64,000 nucleotides of DNA from positions 1,569,563 through 1,633,562 of the forward strand of contig MU004234.1 of NCBI GenBank assembly GCA_010405405.1, written 5' to 3'. The translations under genes were made by a program, and so were the position numbers. The notes below the pieces were generated by a model. It did not search any database. It was not told the DNA's origin and saw only the letters and a list, made by a program, of their open reading frames with translations. Source of the DNA: Microthyrium microscopicum. Lineage: Eukaryota > Ascomycota > Dothideomycetes > Microthyriales > Microthyriaceae. Of this stretch, positions 1 to 11,490 are shown one piece after another; the first letter of the stretch is position 1; each line of letters begins with the position of its first letter.

Positions 1-3000
1 TCCCCCTTTTCGCAAGCCCAGGTGGACAACATCGACTAGCAGAGTTAGTGGAGCGCTGTGAACAGTCTTTGGGACAGGACGATTATGAGGAGGCGACGTT
101 TCGGGCCGAAGTCATGGTGAGTTCAATGGTTTTAAGATTGGCGGAGTATGCTGACGAGCCTATAGATATTGTTTGAAATCCTCGCGAGACACGATGTTAT
201 GACTTCGCCGGTAATTTCGGATCCGCTGAAGAACATCTATCGCTTCCTGTGGGGAGAGAACGGAAAAGACTTTCGTATCCTTTTCAACTTTGTGCACGTT
301 TGTGCTTCGAAGAATTTGGAGAAGACTAATGTTGTCTACGTCCTGAGTGTCTATCACAGCTTTGTTGGCGCTGAATCTCAGGCTCGATCGAATGAGGGCT
401 ATCGAGATTTGGGTCAGAAGCTTCTTGTAAGTGTTGGCCTGTTAATAATGGGAATTATCGATGGCGATGGCAGCCAGGTCGCTCGAAAGCGTGCTATATG
501 CGGTATCATGGGTTGCCATGGATTTCGATAGGCATAAAACTGGGAAGCTACTTGGACTGACATATTCCAGGTTTTAGCCAAGGCCGCATTGCCCAACGCG
601 AATGCGTTCGATCAACCAGAAATAGAACAGCTCATCGAGAAGATTGAAAAGACCGTTCTGCAAGCATCAAGTCCTGCAGCTGGATCAGCTGGACAGGCCT
701 CCAGCTCACCTTCCCCTCCCAAGTATCTCGTCCCTAAACGACATGATAACGACTTTGAGGACATATGTCGAGTCTCCATCTTGCCAACAGTCGATGAGGC
801 CACTGCACACCGAGCTGGAGATCCTTATCTACCTACCTTGAACCCACGATCGTGGATTGATGGCGGGGAAAGTGCTACTGGTCTTCTGGATCGTCAATTC
901 CGCCTGCTTCGTGAAGATACTGTTGGTCCAATCCGAGATGCAGTGCGAGCTATTATCGTCAGAAATGGCTTCAGCGCGCCTAGCGTTGGAGCTTCATCGG
1001 CATCAAAACTCAATCAAGACGCTGCCCGGACTTTCGTGTATACAGGTCTTGAGTTTCTTAACATATCTGTCGACTCGTTTATACGCGGCATACAGGTGAC
1101 TGTTGCGGTCAATCAGCCAAGTCATCTCAAAGAAATGCCAATCCCGCAACGCGCTCGATGGTGGGAGACATCAAAGCGGCTCCAGAATGAGGTAAGAGAT
1201 GTCGTATCCCGGCGACAAAATAAATGGCATTCTCCCATCGGCGGCGATGGCTACCACTAACCGCACTTGCCAACGAGAGTATACTTATTTTCCCATCTTT
1301 AATCGATGATTCGAGCGACTATCTGCGGATTCGATGGTAAATAAAATACTCTGTAAGAAAGCGCGGGACGTGGTAAACATCGCACTCGATGGTAGGATGC
1401 CATTAACTCTGCCGTATCGTTGGCTTCCATACCATAACTACCATAGAACTTGAAAGCAATATACTAACCATAATTGCAGGCTCTTGTCTGTATAGTTCAG
1501 CCTGGCGTGGATGGAAAACCTTCAGTACGTACCCATATCTCTATCTAGCACTATGACTGACAGAACTAGGTAGTGTTTTGTACGATTACATCAATTCTAA
1601 AGCGGTCCAACGACAAACGCGACCAAGGTCCACGGCCAAGTGCTCCGATATGGGAGAGATACGGTCTTTCTGGACACAAGCAACAAGCTTTCGTCACGCT
1701 AACTCTAGTCAATACTGACAAAATGGAAGGTGTCGATGCGGACATTAGCCGTATCCTTCAGGAATTTCCCAAGCCAGCCAGTCCAAACTGGCAATCGAAA
1801 TCGATACTGGTCGAGTTTCCTAACATAGTAGTAAGTTTACATGGCTCTCTTAACAAAGGGGTTGTTCCATGTGAGAGTGATCTGACAACATTTTAGCTTC
1901 CATCCTTTGAACCCACTCTGAAAGCTCTACAGAACATGAAAGTGACCGGACAGTTGCCATTTTCTAGCTTACTCGCTCCAACGGGTCCCAAGGCCTCGGG
2001 ACAAACTGTTTCTATACGCCCGCCTCACTACACTTTGAAGCCAGGCTTTGCCTTCAATTTGAAATGTCTCATGAAGGATGGAAAAGATTTGTTTCTGGAC
2101 TCGCAAGCTACGTTTGATGCGACTCAATTGCAAAATCAATCTTCACTCGATGCTACTCAGGCCGAAGCTGTTGTTCATGCTCTTACTCGACAAGTATCTT
2201 TGATTCAAGGCCCTCCAGGTAAGCACTTCCGGCCCCAGATAGCCCTTCTTCGTGCAGGTGGCGAATGAACCATTGAAATTATGGCATTCCACGGCACGGC
2301 CGGCCGACAAGCCAAAATGCGCACTCCCGTCGATTACGATGTCTGCCATTGCACTCTATCGCCAGAATATGCTTAAGTTCCCTGCGCATTCAACGGGACA
2401 TAAAGCACTCGGCAATAGAGCGTAGTAAATGGTAGATATCATACTTGAAGGGGTTTGCTGTTTCGTTGATTCGTTGGGAAACAATTGTATGCTTCCGCTA
2501 ACAAAGTTTAGGCACCGGCAAAAGCTACTGTGGTATCGCTCTTACCAAGGTCTTGATTGACAATGGCGTCGGCCCCGTCCTTGCTGTATGCTACACCAAT
2601 CACGCCCTGGATCAACTGTTAGAGCACCTAGTCAAGTCTGGGATGGAAGGCGTCATTCGAATGGGCTCTCAGTCCAAATCAGAGTTACTAGAGCCTTTCA
2701 ATCTCCGCAATGTCATGATGGGTAATTCACGTACAGCGATTGAGAGATCTGCACGAAACGATATCAACAAGGATTTGGATGGACTACGAAACGATGTGGA
2801 GGCTCTCGTTGAACAAATCAAAGACGCAGGCAGCTGGTCAAGTATCGAAGGTTTTCTACGACGCCAATATGCTCTACATTTAAAACAGATCCTCGCACTC
2901 ACTCCAGCTTCATCGACCAGGTACGCAATCAAGAAGAAGCACTCATATCCGATGACAAGTGCGATATGCAGGAAACTAATGCAATAATAGAAGTCCTCTA

Positions 3001-4820
3001 GATTTTTGGCTTCGTGGGGGCACGCCAATAGGCAATGCTGTTCGCCGATCAGCTAAGGATTTACAGAATTCTCGATTGGACAGTTTGACCAAAACCGAAA
3101 GAAGCCAGCTGTATGAGTACTGGTAAGATCCCCATCACATCACCTGGAGATGCGATCACATCCACATGAGCTGTGCTAACGATAGAAAAATAGGATCTCT
3201 GTCATCAAAGCGGATCCCTTCGAGAAATTGAGACCTAAAATTCAATCCTGGATCGAAAGTCAAGGACAGCTTGAAGAGGTTCGCATTTCGGAACAGGTCC
3301 GGACGCTGCAGAAAGCTTCAGTGATTGGCGTGACTAGCTCAGGTCTCGCTCGAAATCTCAATCTACTGAACTGCCTGGACTCGAAGGTTGTCTTGATGGA
3401 AGAAGCAGGCGAACTTCTAGAGGCCCATTCTGTCACTTCGTTAATACCAACTGTTGAGCATGCGATCTTAATTGGAGGTAAATACCTTCGTTCAAATGAG
3501 AAGAGAGAGCTATGCTAACAACTCCAGATCACCTTCAATTACGCGGTCAAGTAAACAACTATAGCTTATCGTCAGAGTCATCCCATGGGCGTCAGTACGC
3601 TCTCGATGTTTCTCTATTTGAACGGCTCGTTGCGCCTCTCAGTACCGAGCGAGCTCTGGTTCTGCCGTTCACTACACTCGAGGTCCAGCGTCGTATGCAT
3701 CCTTCAATTTCGGACTTGGTAAGATTCTTCACCTGTCAGATTACAGGCATAGCCAGTCAACGGGTCGAAGTCAACAAGTGGCTCACTCCCATCAACTATG
3801 TTGTCTCCCATTGTACTTTTGGACCAAAAGGTGCTTTGATTCCTAGCGCAGTCGCTGAAGAGTCGAGGATTTTATCATATAAGATAACGTTCCTGATGGG
3901 AGTGTGCTACATGGTTACATCGACCCTTTGATTGGTCATGCAACGTGATGGCAGAATATATCTTTCATCATCGAATGCTAACGTATCAGATTCGACAATC
4001 GCTCTATCCAAAGCTTTTGGATGAAAGTAGCGTGGTAGGCGCATATCCAGCGGTCAAAGGGATGGATAGACGACTATTCTGGCTCGATCATCATCAACCT
4101 GAAGAGGGCGCTGACGGAAGCGATACGCTTTCTAATTCCCGAAGCAATCAATACGAAGTCGAGAAGGTCTCGACTCTGGTAGCGTGAGTAACCTCGCCTC
4201 TTTCGAGACGATGGACTCTTCTTTGTTGCTAATAATACCACAGACATCTCGTCAAGAATGGGTATTCCACAGGACAGAAGTTGGCAATATTGACTCCTTA
4301 TGTCCGTCAACTGCAGCTCTTACGTCGTGCACTTTCTCGTCATTTTGAGGTGGCTTTGTCAGAGAAGGATCAAGCTGAAATGGAAAAACAAGGTACGGTC
4401 TAATTTTGAGAAGCTACTGTGGCTTCTGTGACGCTCTTTGCATGCAAAGCTCACTATATCAAATCTTGCTAACAAACGCCAGGTCTCGCACAAGACGCAC
4501 CGGTGCCACAGATGTCCAATCTCAAGCTGAACAAAGACGGAAAGGCAACACTCCTAGATCCCATTCGCGTTGCCACGGTCGACAATTTTCAAGGCGAAGA
4601 GGCCGATGTGATTGTGATTTCACTTGTTCGATCGAACGCACAGCGCAACTGTGGTTTCTTGCGGACCTCCAACCGTATCAACGTCTTACTTTCGAGAGCA
4701 AGACATGGTTGCTATCTAATCGGTAACGCAGCGACTGCTGAATCGGTTCCTATGTGGGCGACTACCATTCGGCTCCTGAAGAAGGGCAGCAACTTTGGAC
4801 AAGCCTTGCCATACTGTTAA
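1..4820 (+). CDS. NFX1/ZNFX1-type superfamily 1 RNA/DNA helicase, 5'-partial
   Basis: SF1 helicase core of the NFX1-type zinc-finger/helicase family. Exons in the window (all phases agree): 1-116, 166-426, 571-1191, 1480-1524, 1570-1830, 1897-2218, 2512-2920, 2991-3122, 3194-3477, 3528-3718, 3990-4183, 4244-4392, 4483-4820. Codons start at base 3. The gene is open at the left edge, so the N-terminus (often CCCH finger) is not seen. Visible motifs: the family pre-helicase segment with SWIDGG and DRQFRLLRED; Walker A GPPGTGKSY split by the 2219-2511 intron; GDHLQLR; RRMHPSISDL; LFWLDH; and the C-terminal helicase motifs VATVDNFQGEEADVIV and NVLLSRARHG. It stops right after GQALPYC, where relatives continue into Cys-rich NFX1 zinc fingers, so the tail is missing. 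Fungal and animal relatives are linked to small-RNA and heterochromatin pathways; that role is inferred here. Three introns (1192-1479, 2219-2511, 3719-3989) each carry a miniature inverted-repeat element. Confidence 0.9.
1205..1425. mobile_element. MITE copy A, inside helicase intron 1192-1479
   Basis: The left end reads ACAAAATAAATGGCATTCTC followed by CCATC. The right end, reverse-complemented, reads GAGTTAATGGCATCCTACCA preceded by GCCAACGATACGGCA. These two ends pair as an imperfect terminal inverted repeat and match the ends of the five other copies in the window. The element occupies most of a 288-bp intron that keeps a GTAAGA donor and a CTAAC branch site before TTGCAG. No coding capacity. 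Edges are good to within about 10 bp; this is one of the more diverged copies. Confidence 0.75.
2294..2480. mobile_element. MITE copy B, inside helicase intron 2219-2511 (splits Walker A)
   Basis: Shares with the LYS9 intron copy, read on that gene's strand, a left end of the form TGCGCACTCCCRTCRAYTAC, then a GTCTSCCATYGCACTCTAT block, then ATGCTTMA and GCGCATTC. The right end GAGCGTAGTAAATGGTAG resembles AAGCGTAGCATATGGTAG in the LYS9 copy, and AAAGCACTCGGCAATAGAGC resembles the interior of the intergenic copy at 24750. The terminal repeats are decayed compared with the LYS9 copy. The host intron uses GTAAGC and CTAAC...TTTAG. Confidence 0.75.
3755..3936. mobile_element. MITE copy C, inside helicase intron 3719-3989
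   Basis: The left end GTCAACGGGTCGAAGTC...CTCACTCCCATCAACTATG is nearly base-for-base the end of the LYS9 intron copy (GGCAACGGGTCGACG...CGCTCCCATCAACTACG). The matching right end CTGATGGGAGTGTGCTACAT lies at 3894-3913. It fills about two thirds of a 271-bp intron with donor GTAAGA and branch GCTAAC before GTATCAG. The exon junction SDL/IRQ restores the conserved helicase reading. Confidence 0.8.
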
Positions 4821-5164
4821 AGTCTTGCGATTTTGGTCAGTCCCGGTCTTCAGCCTGAAAATGGAGGGGCTTAAGCTAGCATCTAGCAAAGTATTGAAGG
4901 CAATGCTGAATACTCCATGTGCTTTAGATCCTTTGGTAATATGACGATACCACTCCTTCTTGCTTCCTGGGATGTTGTAGGGACGATTTGATCCTCTCTT
5001 GACCATGATTGTTATGTATCATGCACTAATCTCCCGTGATCAGGTTTGTATGCTAAGCTGAAGAGCAATGATAGCCCAAGCCAATCATTGTTCCAAATGA
5101 TCAAATTAGCAACACTGGCTGCTCGCAACCGGACACGATATATAACTCAAGAGAGGCGACGAAG
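4821..5164. other. Intergenic gap between helicase and NLR
   Basis: 344 bp between two genes on the same strand. It must hold the helicase 3' end and the NLR promoter. No ORF, RNA gene or repeat is recognisable. Confidence 0.6.
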
Positions 5165-8100
5165 ATGAGTTTCTCTAAAGGATTTTCGTCCAAGATGTCG
5201 GCACCGAAAAACAAAGATCTTCTGCTACCTTTCAGAAGCCTTCGACGTAAATTGTCCAGAAGTCGCAGCAAATCGCCATCTGGCCCATTTGCTTCGCAAC
5301 CGCCTACAGCTCCATATGCTTCCCTGCCAACTACATCTGCAGCTGGATCGCAACCACCCACATCACTTTCTACCTCGCAACCAGCTGCTGTACCATCGTC
5401 TTCACGGCCAAATGAGACAGGTGTACGAGAACGTGATACTGACGGAAGTCTCCTGCTGGAGCAAGCACTAGACAGATTATCGAAAGATGAAAGAAAGACG
5501 ATTCAGCAATGGACAAACAAGAATACGGACTTGGCCTTTGAGGAGGCCTACAAGGCTGCTGAAGCCGCTGAGACAGTATGTGAGGACAAACAATGGTCTT
5601 TTACCATTGGAGATCGTACCGTAAAAGCGAGGTAGAATTTGAAGCAGCGGCCAAAGTGTTAGGAATAGTCACTGAATACATACAGGAGTGTAGCCGACAA
5701 CATCCTTCAATGGCTAGATCGATTCAAACCTATTGGTGACATTATGGCCAACGCACAGCCTATCTTTGCTGGTCTTCCGTGGGCGGGAATTCGCTTGCTA
5801 CTCGAGGTGGGCGACCAATGAACGGATCCAAGTTGCAAGTCTGATTGCTTTTAGGTTGCAACTTCAGAGCATCGTCTTATGCGCGACATTGCTAATGGCC
5901 TTGATTTCGCTCTATATCACGGAAACAGGTTGAAGGTTTACGTCAGCTACCTCCATAGAATTCCCGCTGGCCAGGCTCGGAACAATTTCGAGTCTCGACT
6001 TGTTATTCTCTACGCGAACATACTAAGTAAGTGAATCGTTGGAGCTCACGGCTCCAGATAGTGAATCAAAGCCGCAAGACATTACCGAAGAGTATGCTAA
6101 CAGAAAATAGGATTTCTATCTCAAGCTATTCAGCTCCAGGAAGAACATACAGCTATACGATTAGTCGGAGCTTTATGGAAAGAGTCAGATGTACGAAAGT
6201 TTGAGGAAGACTGCCGAAAACACGCTTCTGATGTGGAGAGGGAAGCATCAAATTGCGATCGGGAAATCTTGCTAAGTCTACAAGAGGATCTCGCACGTTT
6301 AGACGAACTCAAATCCTCACTCGATCTCATTGGCAACACAGTTTCTGATATTTGGACTACTATGAAGGATAACGAAAAGCATGAAGTGTTGATGTGGACA
6401 TCTCCAATTGCCCACGCCGATCAACATAACGTAGCTATAAAAGGGCACGTCGAGAATACAGGTGACTGGATCTTCCAACACGAGTCTTACAAAGCCTGGG
6501 CTACGGACTCTTCTTCCAGTATGCTTTGGCTACACGGTGGCGGTAATGAGAAAATTCTCCTCTCTTCGATGTAGTCTGACCTTGCCTAGTTGGAGCCGGG
6601 AAAACGAAACTGATGGCTCATATAATCGAAAATCATCAGAGTAGTCTGCCATCAGACGAAGGTCTCGCCTACTTCTACTGTAACCGCAACGAAGATTTGC
6701 GACGCGACCCTGATGTGGTTCTGCGAAGCTTCGTAAAACAGCTGTCAAGTACTCGTGATGGTCGCTCAGCGAATGTTCACAGCGCCTTGGCGAATAAATA
6801 CAAGGAAAAAAGAAGCGCGTCTTCGCAGCTTTCGACTGACGAGTGTGAAGATCTACTTCAGAAATTAGCAAAAGCATACAGTAAAACTACTCTGATTCTG
6901 GATGCATTAGATGAGTGCGAGCAACACTCTAGATTTGGTAAGCTTCCCTTCGGCACTGCACTTAGCACTTCAATTCAAACTGGTTCCAGTGCGCCGATAA
7001 ATCCTGGACATCAGGCTGCGAGATTCTGACTAGTTCAAGGTCTACTGAATGTTTTGGATCGGCTGACTACAATTCAATCCCACGTGAAAGTTTTGGTCTC
7101 TAGTCGTCCAGACAGCGGTATCACACACCGTCTCGAACGAAAGACTAATCTTGGGATAAACGCAACCAACAATGAGCATGATATTGAAAAGTATGTGCGC
7201 TTCAGACTTGAAGCAGACGAACGAGAAAGACGGAAGCCTTTCTCCGAAAAATTGCGTAGAGAAATCATCGCGACAGTGTTCAAGAAGAGCGAGGGCATGT
7301 ATGTTGAGCCACGAATCTATCTCAAAACAAGAACCAATCCGCTTACCCGCTTTGCTTCTAGGTTTCAATGGGCAGTCCTACAAATCAATCAATTACTGGA
7401 TATGGAGAGAGAGGCAGATGTCCGAGCGAGGTTGGGAAGGCTTCCAGATGACTTAACTGCCACATACCATGAGATCTACAAAAAGATTACTCGTCAGCCT
7501 GGCAGCAAACCGCTCATTGCCAAGAGAGCGTTCCAGTGGATTTGTTCGGTGCCGCAGCCTCTTGTGGCAGATCAAATCGTTGCAGCAGTTTGTCAAGATG
7601 CTAACAGTCAAGAATTAAAGGAGACCGATATCGACATTGAGTTTGTGATTTCAGCTTGTCAAAATTTGATCAGACAAGATGAGCAGAGCATTATGAGGCT
7701 GTCACATCTTTCCGTTCGCGAGTACTTTGAACGAGAACACACTGAATTGCTTCGGGAGGGCGTACGTGAGTCGATATCTGTTGTTTTGAATTTGCTTCAA
7801 CATCCGGAATCCCGGTCTCTCCAACACAAGAGTTCACTCGACGCAAGCAAGAAGGCTCTCACTGCACTTGTTGTTTATGGTCGTAAATATTGGCCCGAGA
7901 TGTACCGCTCTGCCGAATCTCTCGGCAGCAGCAACATCGCTCAGTCTGCGCTTGAGTTTCTGGGATCAACTGGAATACCAGGAATAGCCTATTGGGAATG
8001 GTATACCATTTTCAAGGAGGACAATATAGTCGATGTTCAAGATTTTCAATTGTTATTCGCCGGAGCGCCCCAGGATTGGACACAATATTTCGAGCACGTA

Positions 8101-9561
8101 GAAGAAAATGGGCATATATTATTTCCAATCTGCTACTTGGGCCTTGGCACAGCACTGGAAAGATGGTGCGCCCAGTCCGGAGTCGATGCAACATTCGATA
8201 CGGACCTCAAGAATTCTGAGGGCTTTGATCTACTATCTCTCGCAGTGTTACAGAACCATCCATCAACTGTGGAACAGCTACTTGTAAAAGGGGCAGATGT
8301 GAACACTCAGCATGCTGGCACGTTCGGCAGCGCGCTCGCCCTCGCTGCAACGAGAGGATTCGTCGATATTGTGGTTTTACTTTTGCAACATGGAGCACTG
8401 CCTAACGAAAAGCTGGGAGGACATAGGTACGGAAGCGCTCTTGTAGCCGCAGCTAGCCACGGCAGACTCGAGATCGTGCGAATCCTTCTCGATAAAGGCG
8501 CAGATCCTCACCTGCAAATCGAGAATGGGGAGTATGGTTGCGCCCTAGTAGCCGCTTGTGCCCGCCATGATGGTGCCGATATCATAGAAATACTGCTGAA
8601 CTGCGGTGTGGACATCAACGCACAGCCTAGGGATCAGTTTAGCCCGCTAATGACTGCAATATCACGTGGAAATATAGCACTCGTCAAGCTATTGATTGAG
8701 CGTGGAGCAGATGTCAATCTGCAAGCTTGTCACAAGTATCATGGTAGCGCCTTGCAAATTGCCGCTGCGGGCGATCAACTGCCCGTACTTCAGTTACTGC
8801 TCGACAAAGGGGCAGAAGTCGATATGCCGCTTGTTAGCGGATCTATGGGCAGTCCGTTGGCCGCCGCAGCCAGCAATGGCCGTTTCGATCATGTAAAACT
8901 ACTTCTGCAGCGAGGTGCAGATATCAACGCCCACCTCAATGGCAAGTATGGGAGCGCGCTGGCGGCTGTGGTGTCAGAAGGCGAGCCAGAGTCCGTGAAG
9001 TTGTTACTCGACCTCGGCGCAGATGTCAATGCACGCCTTAATGGCGATTTTGGCAGCGCACTGGCGGCTGCAGCATACCATGGCAATATGAAGTCCTTGA
9101 AGATGCTGCTGAGGCACGAGGCAGATCCACATGCAATACTGAACGGGAAGTTTGGCAGCGCGCTAGCTGCAGCAGCCTACAAATGTAGAGTTAGGAGCGT
9201 GAAGCTACTTCTTGACCTCGGCGTGGATGCTAAAGCAAGTCTTAGTGGACAATATGGCAATGCTCTTGCGGCCGTGGCCCATGACGGGGAGAGCGATGAG
9301 AACTTCGCAGAATGTATGCAAGGCTGGAAGTGGGAGAGAAGAGTTTTGAACGAAGACTCGCGCAGAGTAGCGTTGAAGAGGCTCGAAGCTGATAAGATCG
9401 CTCGATTGTTAAGAGAGCATGGTGCAGTTGGTGGGATGTATGACTTCGAACTAGACACCGAGGAGATGCAATCAGTCAAGGTGTTCAGCGAATGGCGTAG
9501 TCAGTTGGAGTCGGACCAGGATTTAGAGTTTGATGAGGAAGTAGATTGGATGAGGAGGTAG
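5165..9561 (+). CDS. NLR-type STAND protein: NACHT_N-like region, NACHT NTPase, ankyrin repeats
   Basis: Fungal nucleotide-binding, oligomerisation-domain-like receptor, 1332 aa. Exons: 5165-5631, 5686-5806, 5855-6026, 6111-6542, 6590-6937, 7040-7298, 7362-9561. The basic, Ser/Pro-rich N-terminus (about residues 1-85) precedes a helical NACHT_N-like segment (PIFAGLPWAG, residues about 185-194, and ILRFLSQAI). The NACHT P-loop GGVGAGKTKL begins near residue 396 and is split by the 6543-6589 intron. Walker B TLILDALDECE is near residue 500. VLVSSRPD (sensor region) and FQWAVLQINQLL follow. Residues about 885-1240 are ankyrin repeats with a 34-residue period; the tail is acidic. The 7299-7361 intron stays open in frame, but removing it restores the conserved EGM-FQWAVLQ junction. 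Such proteins act in non-self recognition and programmed cell death in fungi; the ligand of this one is unknown. Confidence 0.88.
8218..9290 (+). repeat. Coding ankyrin repeat array with highly alike central units
   Basis: About ten tandem units of roughly 102 bp (34 aa). The last five units share the frame G-x-[YF]-G-[SN]-ALAA-[AV], followed by KLLL and [GE]-x-[DE]-[APV]. The DNA is alike as well: GGCAGCGC[AG]CT[AG]GC[GT]GCTGCAGCA recurs at about 9055 and 9154, a sign of recent repeat duplication or homogenisation. The first units (8218-8700) are more divergent. Confidence 0.8.
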
Positions 9562-11490
9562 ATTCGGATGAGGAGGACGAGTTCAGTGATGTACTGGTGT
9601 CTTGCAAGACCATATGAATGAGCTGGCTAATTCTGCCTGAAATGCTACACGTACCGGCAGTGTGTTTGCAGTATTATTTGCTTGTGCTAATGAGCTCCCT
9701 GCCTTGCAATGGACCTAGGTGCTTTGTCGAAATGAAATACAAAACTTCAAGAATCTTCTTTCACCCAGCGACTAGAGGTAACAAACAGCAAACGTGAGGA
9801 CACCTACACAGTTATTTGACCAGCTCTTTTGTGACCACATAATTGGCCAAATCGTTCGCAACGGCTGACGTCTCCAAAAGTTTTTATTTCGTCATCCAAT
9901 AACTTTCTTTGACATTGACTGTGTCACTCATCTGATGGTTTCTACGTAAGACAATTGGCTTCCAGCCCAACATCGAGTATCCCTTCCAAGAGTAGACTGG
10001 CTGTTGTGGTACTGGGCAGGTCGTGTGGTCCAAGACGATGTTACCGGTCCAATCGGGGAAAAAGCGAAGTGATAGTTTGTATCGAAAGTCTGAGGTCTGT
10101 ATCAATGAGTGGTTGCATCAACATCTGGCAACTGTCTATTACTTCACCAGACGGAAAGCGCCGCAAAACGCAAGATTGAAGCCGTGGGACATGACAAAGA
10201 TAAAGTTATCGATTGATAATTTTGAACTACAACCATGAATTAATGCACTGTTGATAATGAACAGGGGTACACCGTCTGGAAGTTCGGACAAGAAGAAACA
10301 ACATATTTTTGAACACAGACCGTTAACACAGACCAGAATGCGGAAGTAACCACCAAGTTACGACCTACAAATAATTGCCTTAGTCTGATAAAGGCAAGTA
10401 GATGTCGTTGGTATTGTTGTGCGTCAAGCCATTTCTTAGACGGCGGTTGAGCTCATGCAGGGGTAAGACAGACTTGAACTAATCGTCTGTCCGTTCGCTG
10501 CAGAACATGATTTTCTTTTCGAACGTACGCATAGCTATGGGCGAGATGATCAGTCAATAATGTCTTGGATGAGCGGTTGAATCATTGAATGCCAGTAATA
10601 GCCGTTGATGTTGGTCAATAGCGCCGATATGCACCACCAAACGCGACTCAGGCGGCGGCAACAGCAGCCGAGAGTGCTCATGCAGAATCTAGCAGGCTAG
10701 GCTTGACAGGCCTCGCACAGAGGCCCTCCCAGCTTCCGACAGTGAGGACAGTGGTTGCAGCGGAGAGATTGAGCGTGGTTGGTGGGTTGACTTGGTGGTT
10801 GTTGGAGATGTAAAGTACCGGTGGTGAGTGGCGAGAGAGATTGTCGTGCTTATGAATGGACATGATGATCCACTAAACTTGTGCGGGCCGTAACAGACCG
10901 CCGTAGGATATACCCGCTCGAGGGTTCCTGGCAAGCCTTGTCGATGCTTTCAGTCTATCAATCATTTAATTTATGGAGGAGAATAATGGGGAAAGTTAGA
11001 GAAGCTGGGTAGAAGGCTGGTCTGATATATTCCCATATGCTCATGGGTTGGGGCTCCCTACAGGCGAAATCGAATCCTTCATGACTACCTACCCCCGAAG
11101 GTTGCTTTTTGGTAGTGATGCGTGGAACAAGTCTTTTTCGTTTGCAATCTGCATTGTCTGGTGTTGGGTGCTGGGTCTAGAGCCACCGCACGACAGGCTT
11201 GTTTTTCTTCCCTGTTGTAGAGTAGTGCTTGCAGTTGCATTTGATTGCTTGCTTGTGCTCTGCAAGCCTCACCACCATTTTTAATTCGACTCGCAAGGCG
11301 GGCTCAAGGTTGTGCTAATTTATCCTGGTATTTGGTGCTTTGATGAGGTAGGGAAGGGTTGAAGTTACGAGATGTGGCCAATTTAGGGACCCAAAAGCGG
11401 ATAAAACGTGGAGAAGTCCCAGAAGGCCGTCTTCATACAAAGCTTTGCTCTACAATAGAGTTTATCTATTCCTGTTGGTCGGCACACTTG
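9562..11490. other. Gene-free region downstream of NLR
   Basis: About 1.9 kb holding only short ORFs without family signatures or convincing splice structure. A short Asp/Glu-coding stretch right after the NLR stop (9562-9585) repeats the last codons of the gene. No tRNA, rRNA or inverted-repeat element was recognised. Confidence 0.5.

Noticed and set aside
427-570. Helicase intron of 144 bp, possibly a further decayed MITE copy
   Set aside because: It contains GATGGCGATGGCAGCC, reminiscent of subterminal sequence, but no paired inverted ends could be aligned.
3490-3530. Alternative coding through the 3478-3527 intron (open frame to AGC TAT GCT)
   Set aside because: Removing the intron gives GGDHLQLR, the conserved helicase motif; reading through breaks it.
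7299-7361. Reading the NLR frame through this in-frame interval
   Set aside because: It has GT...AG borders, no stop by chance, and its removal restores the conserved EGM-FQWAVLQ sequence.
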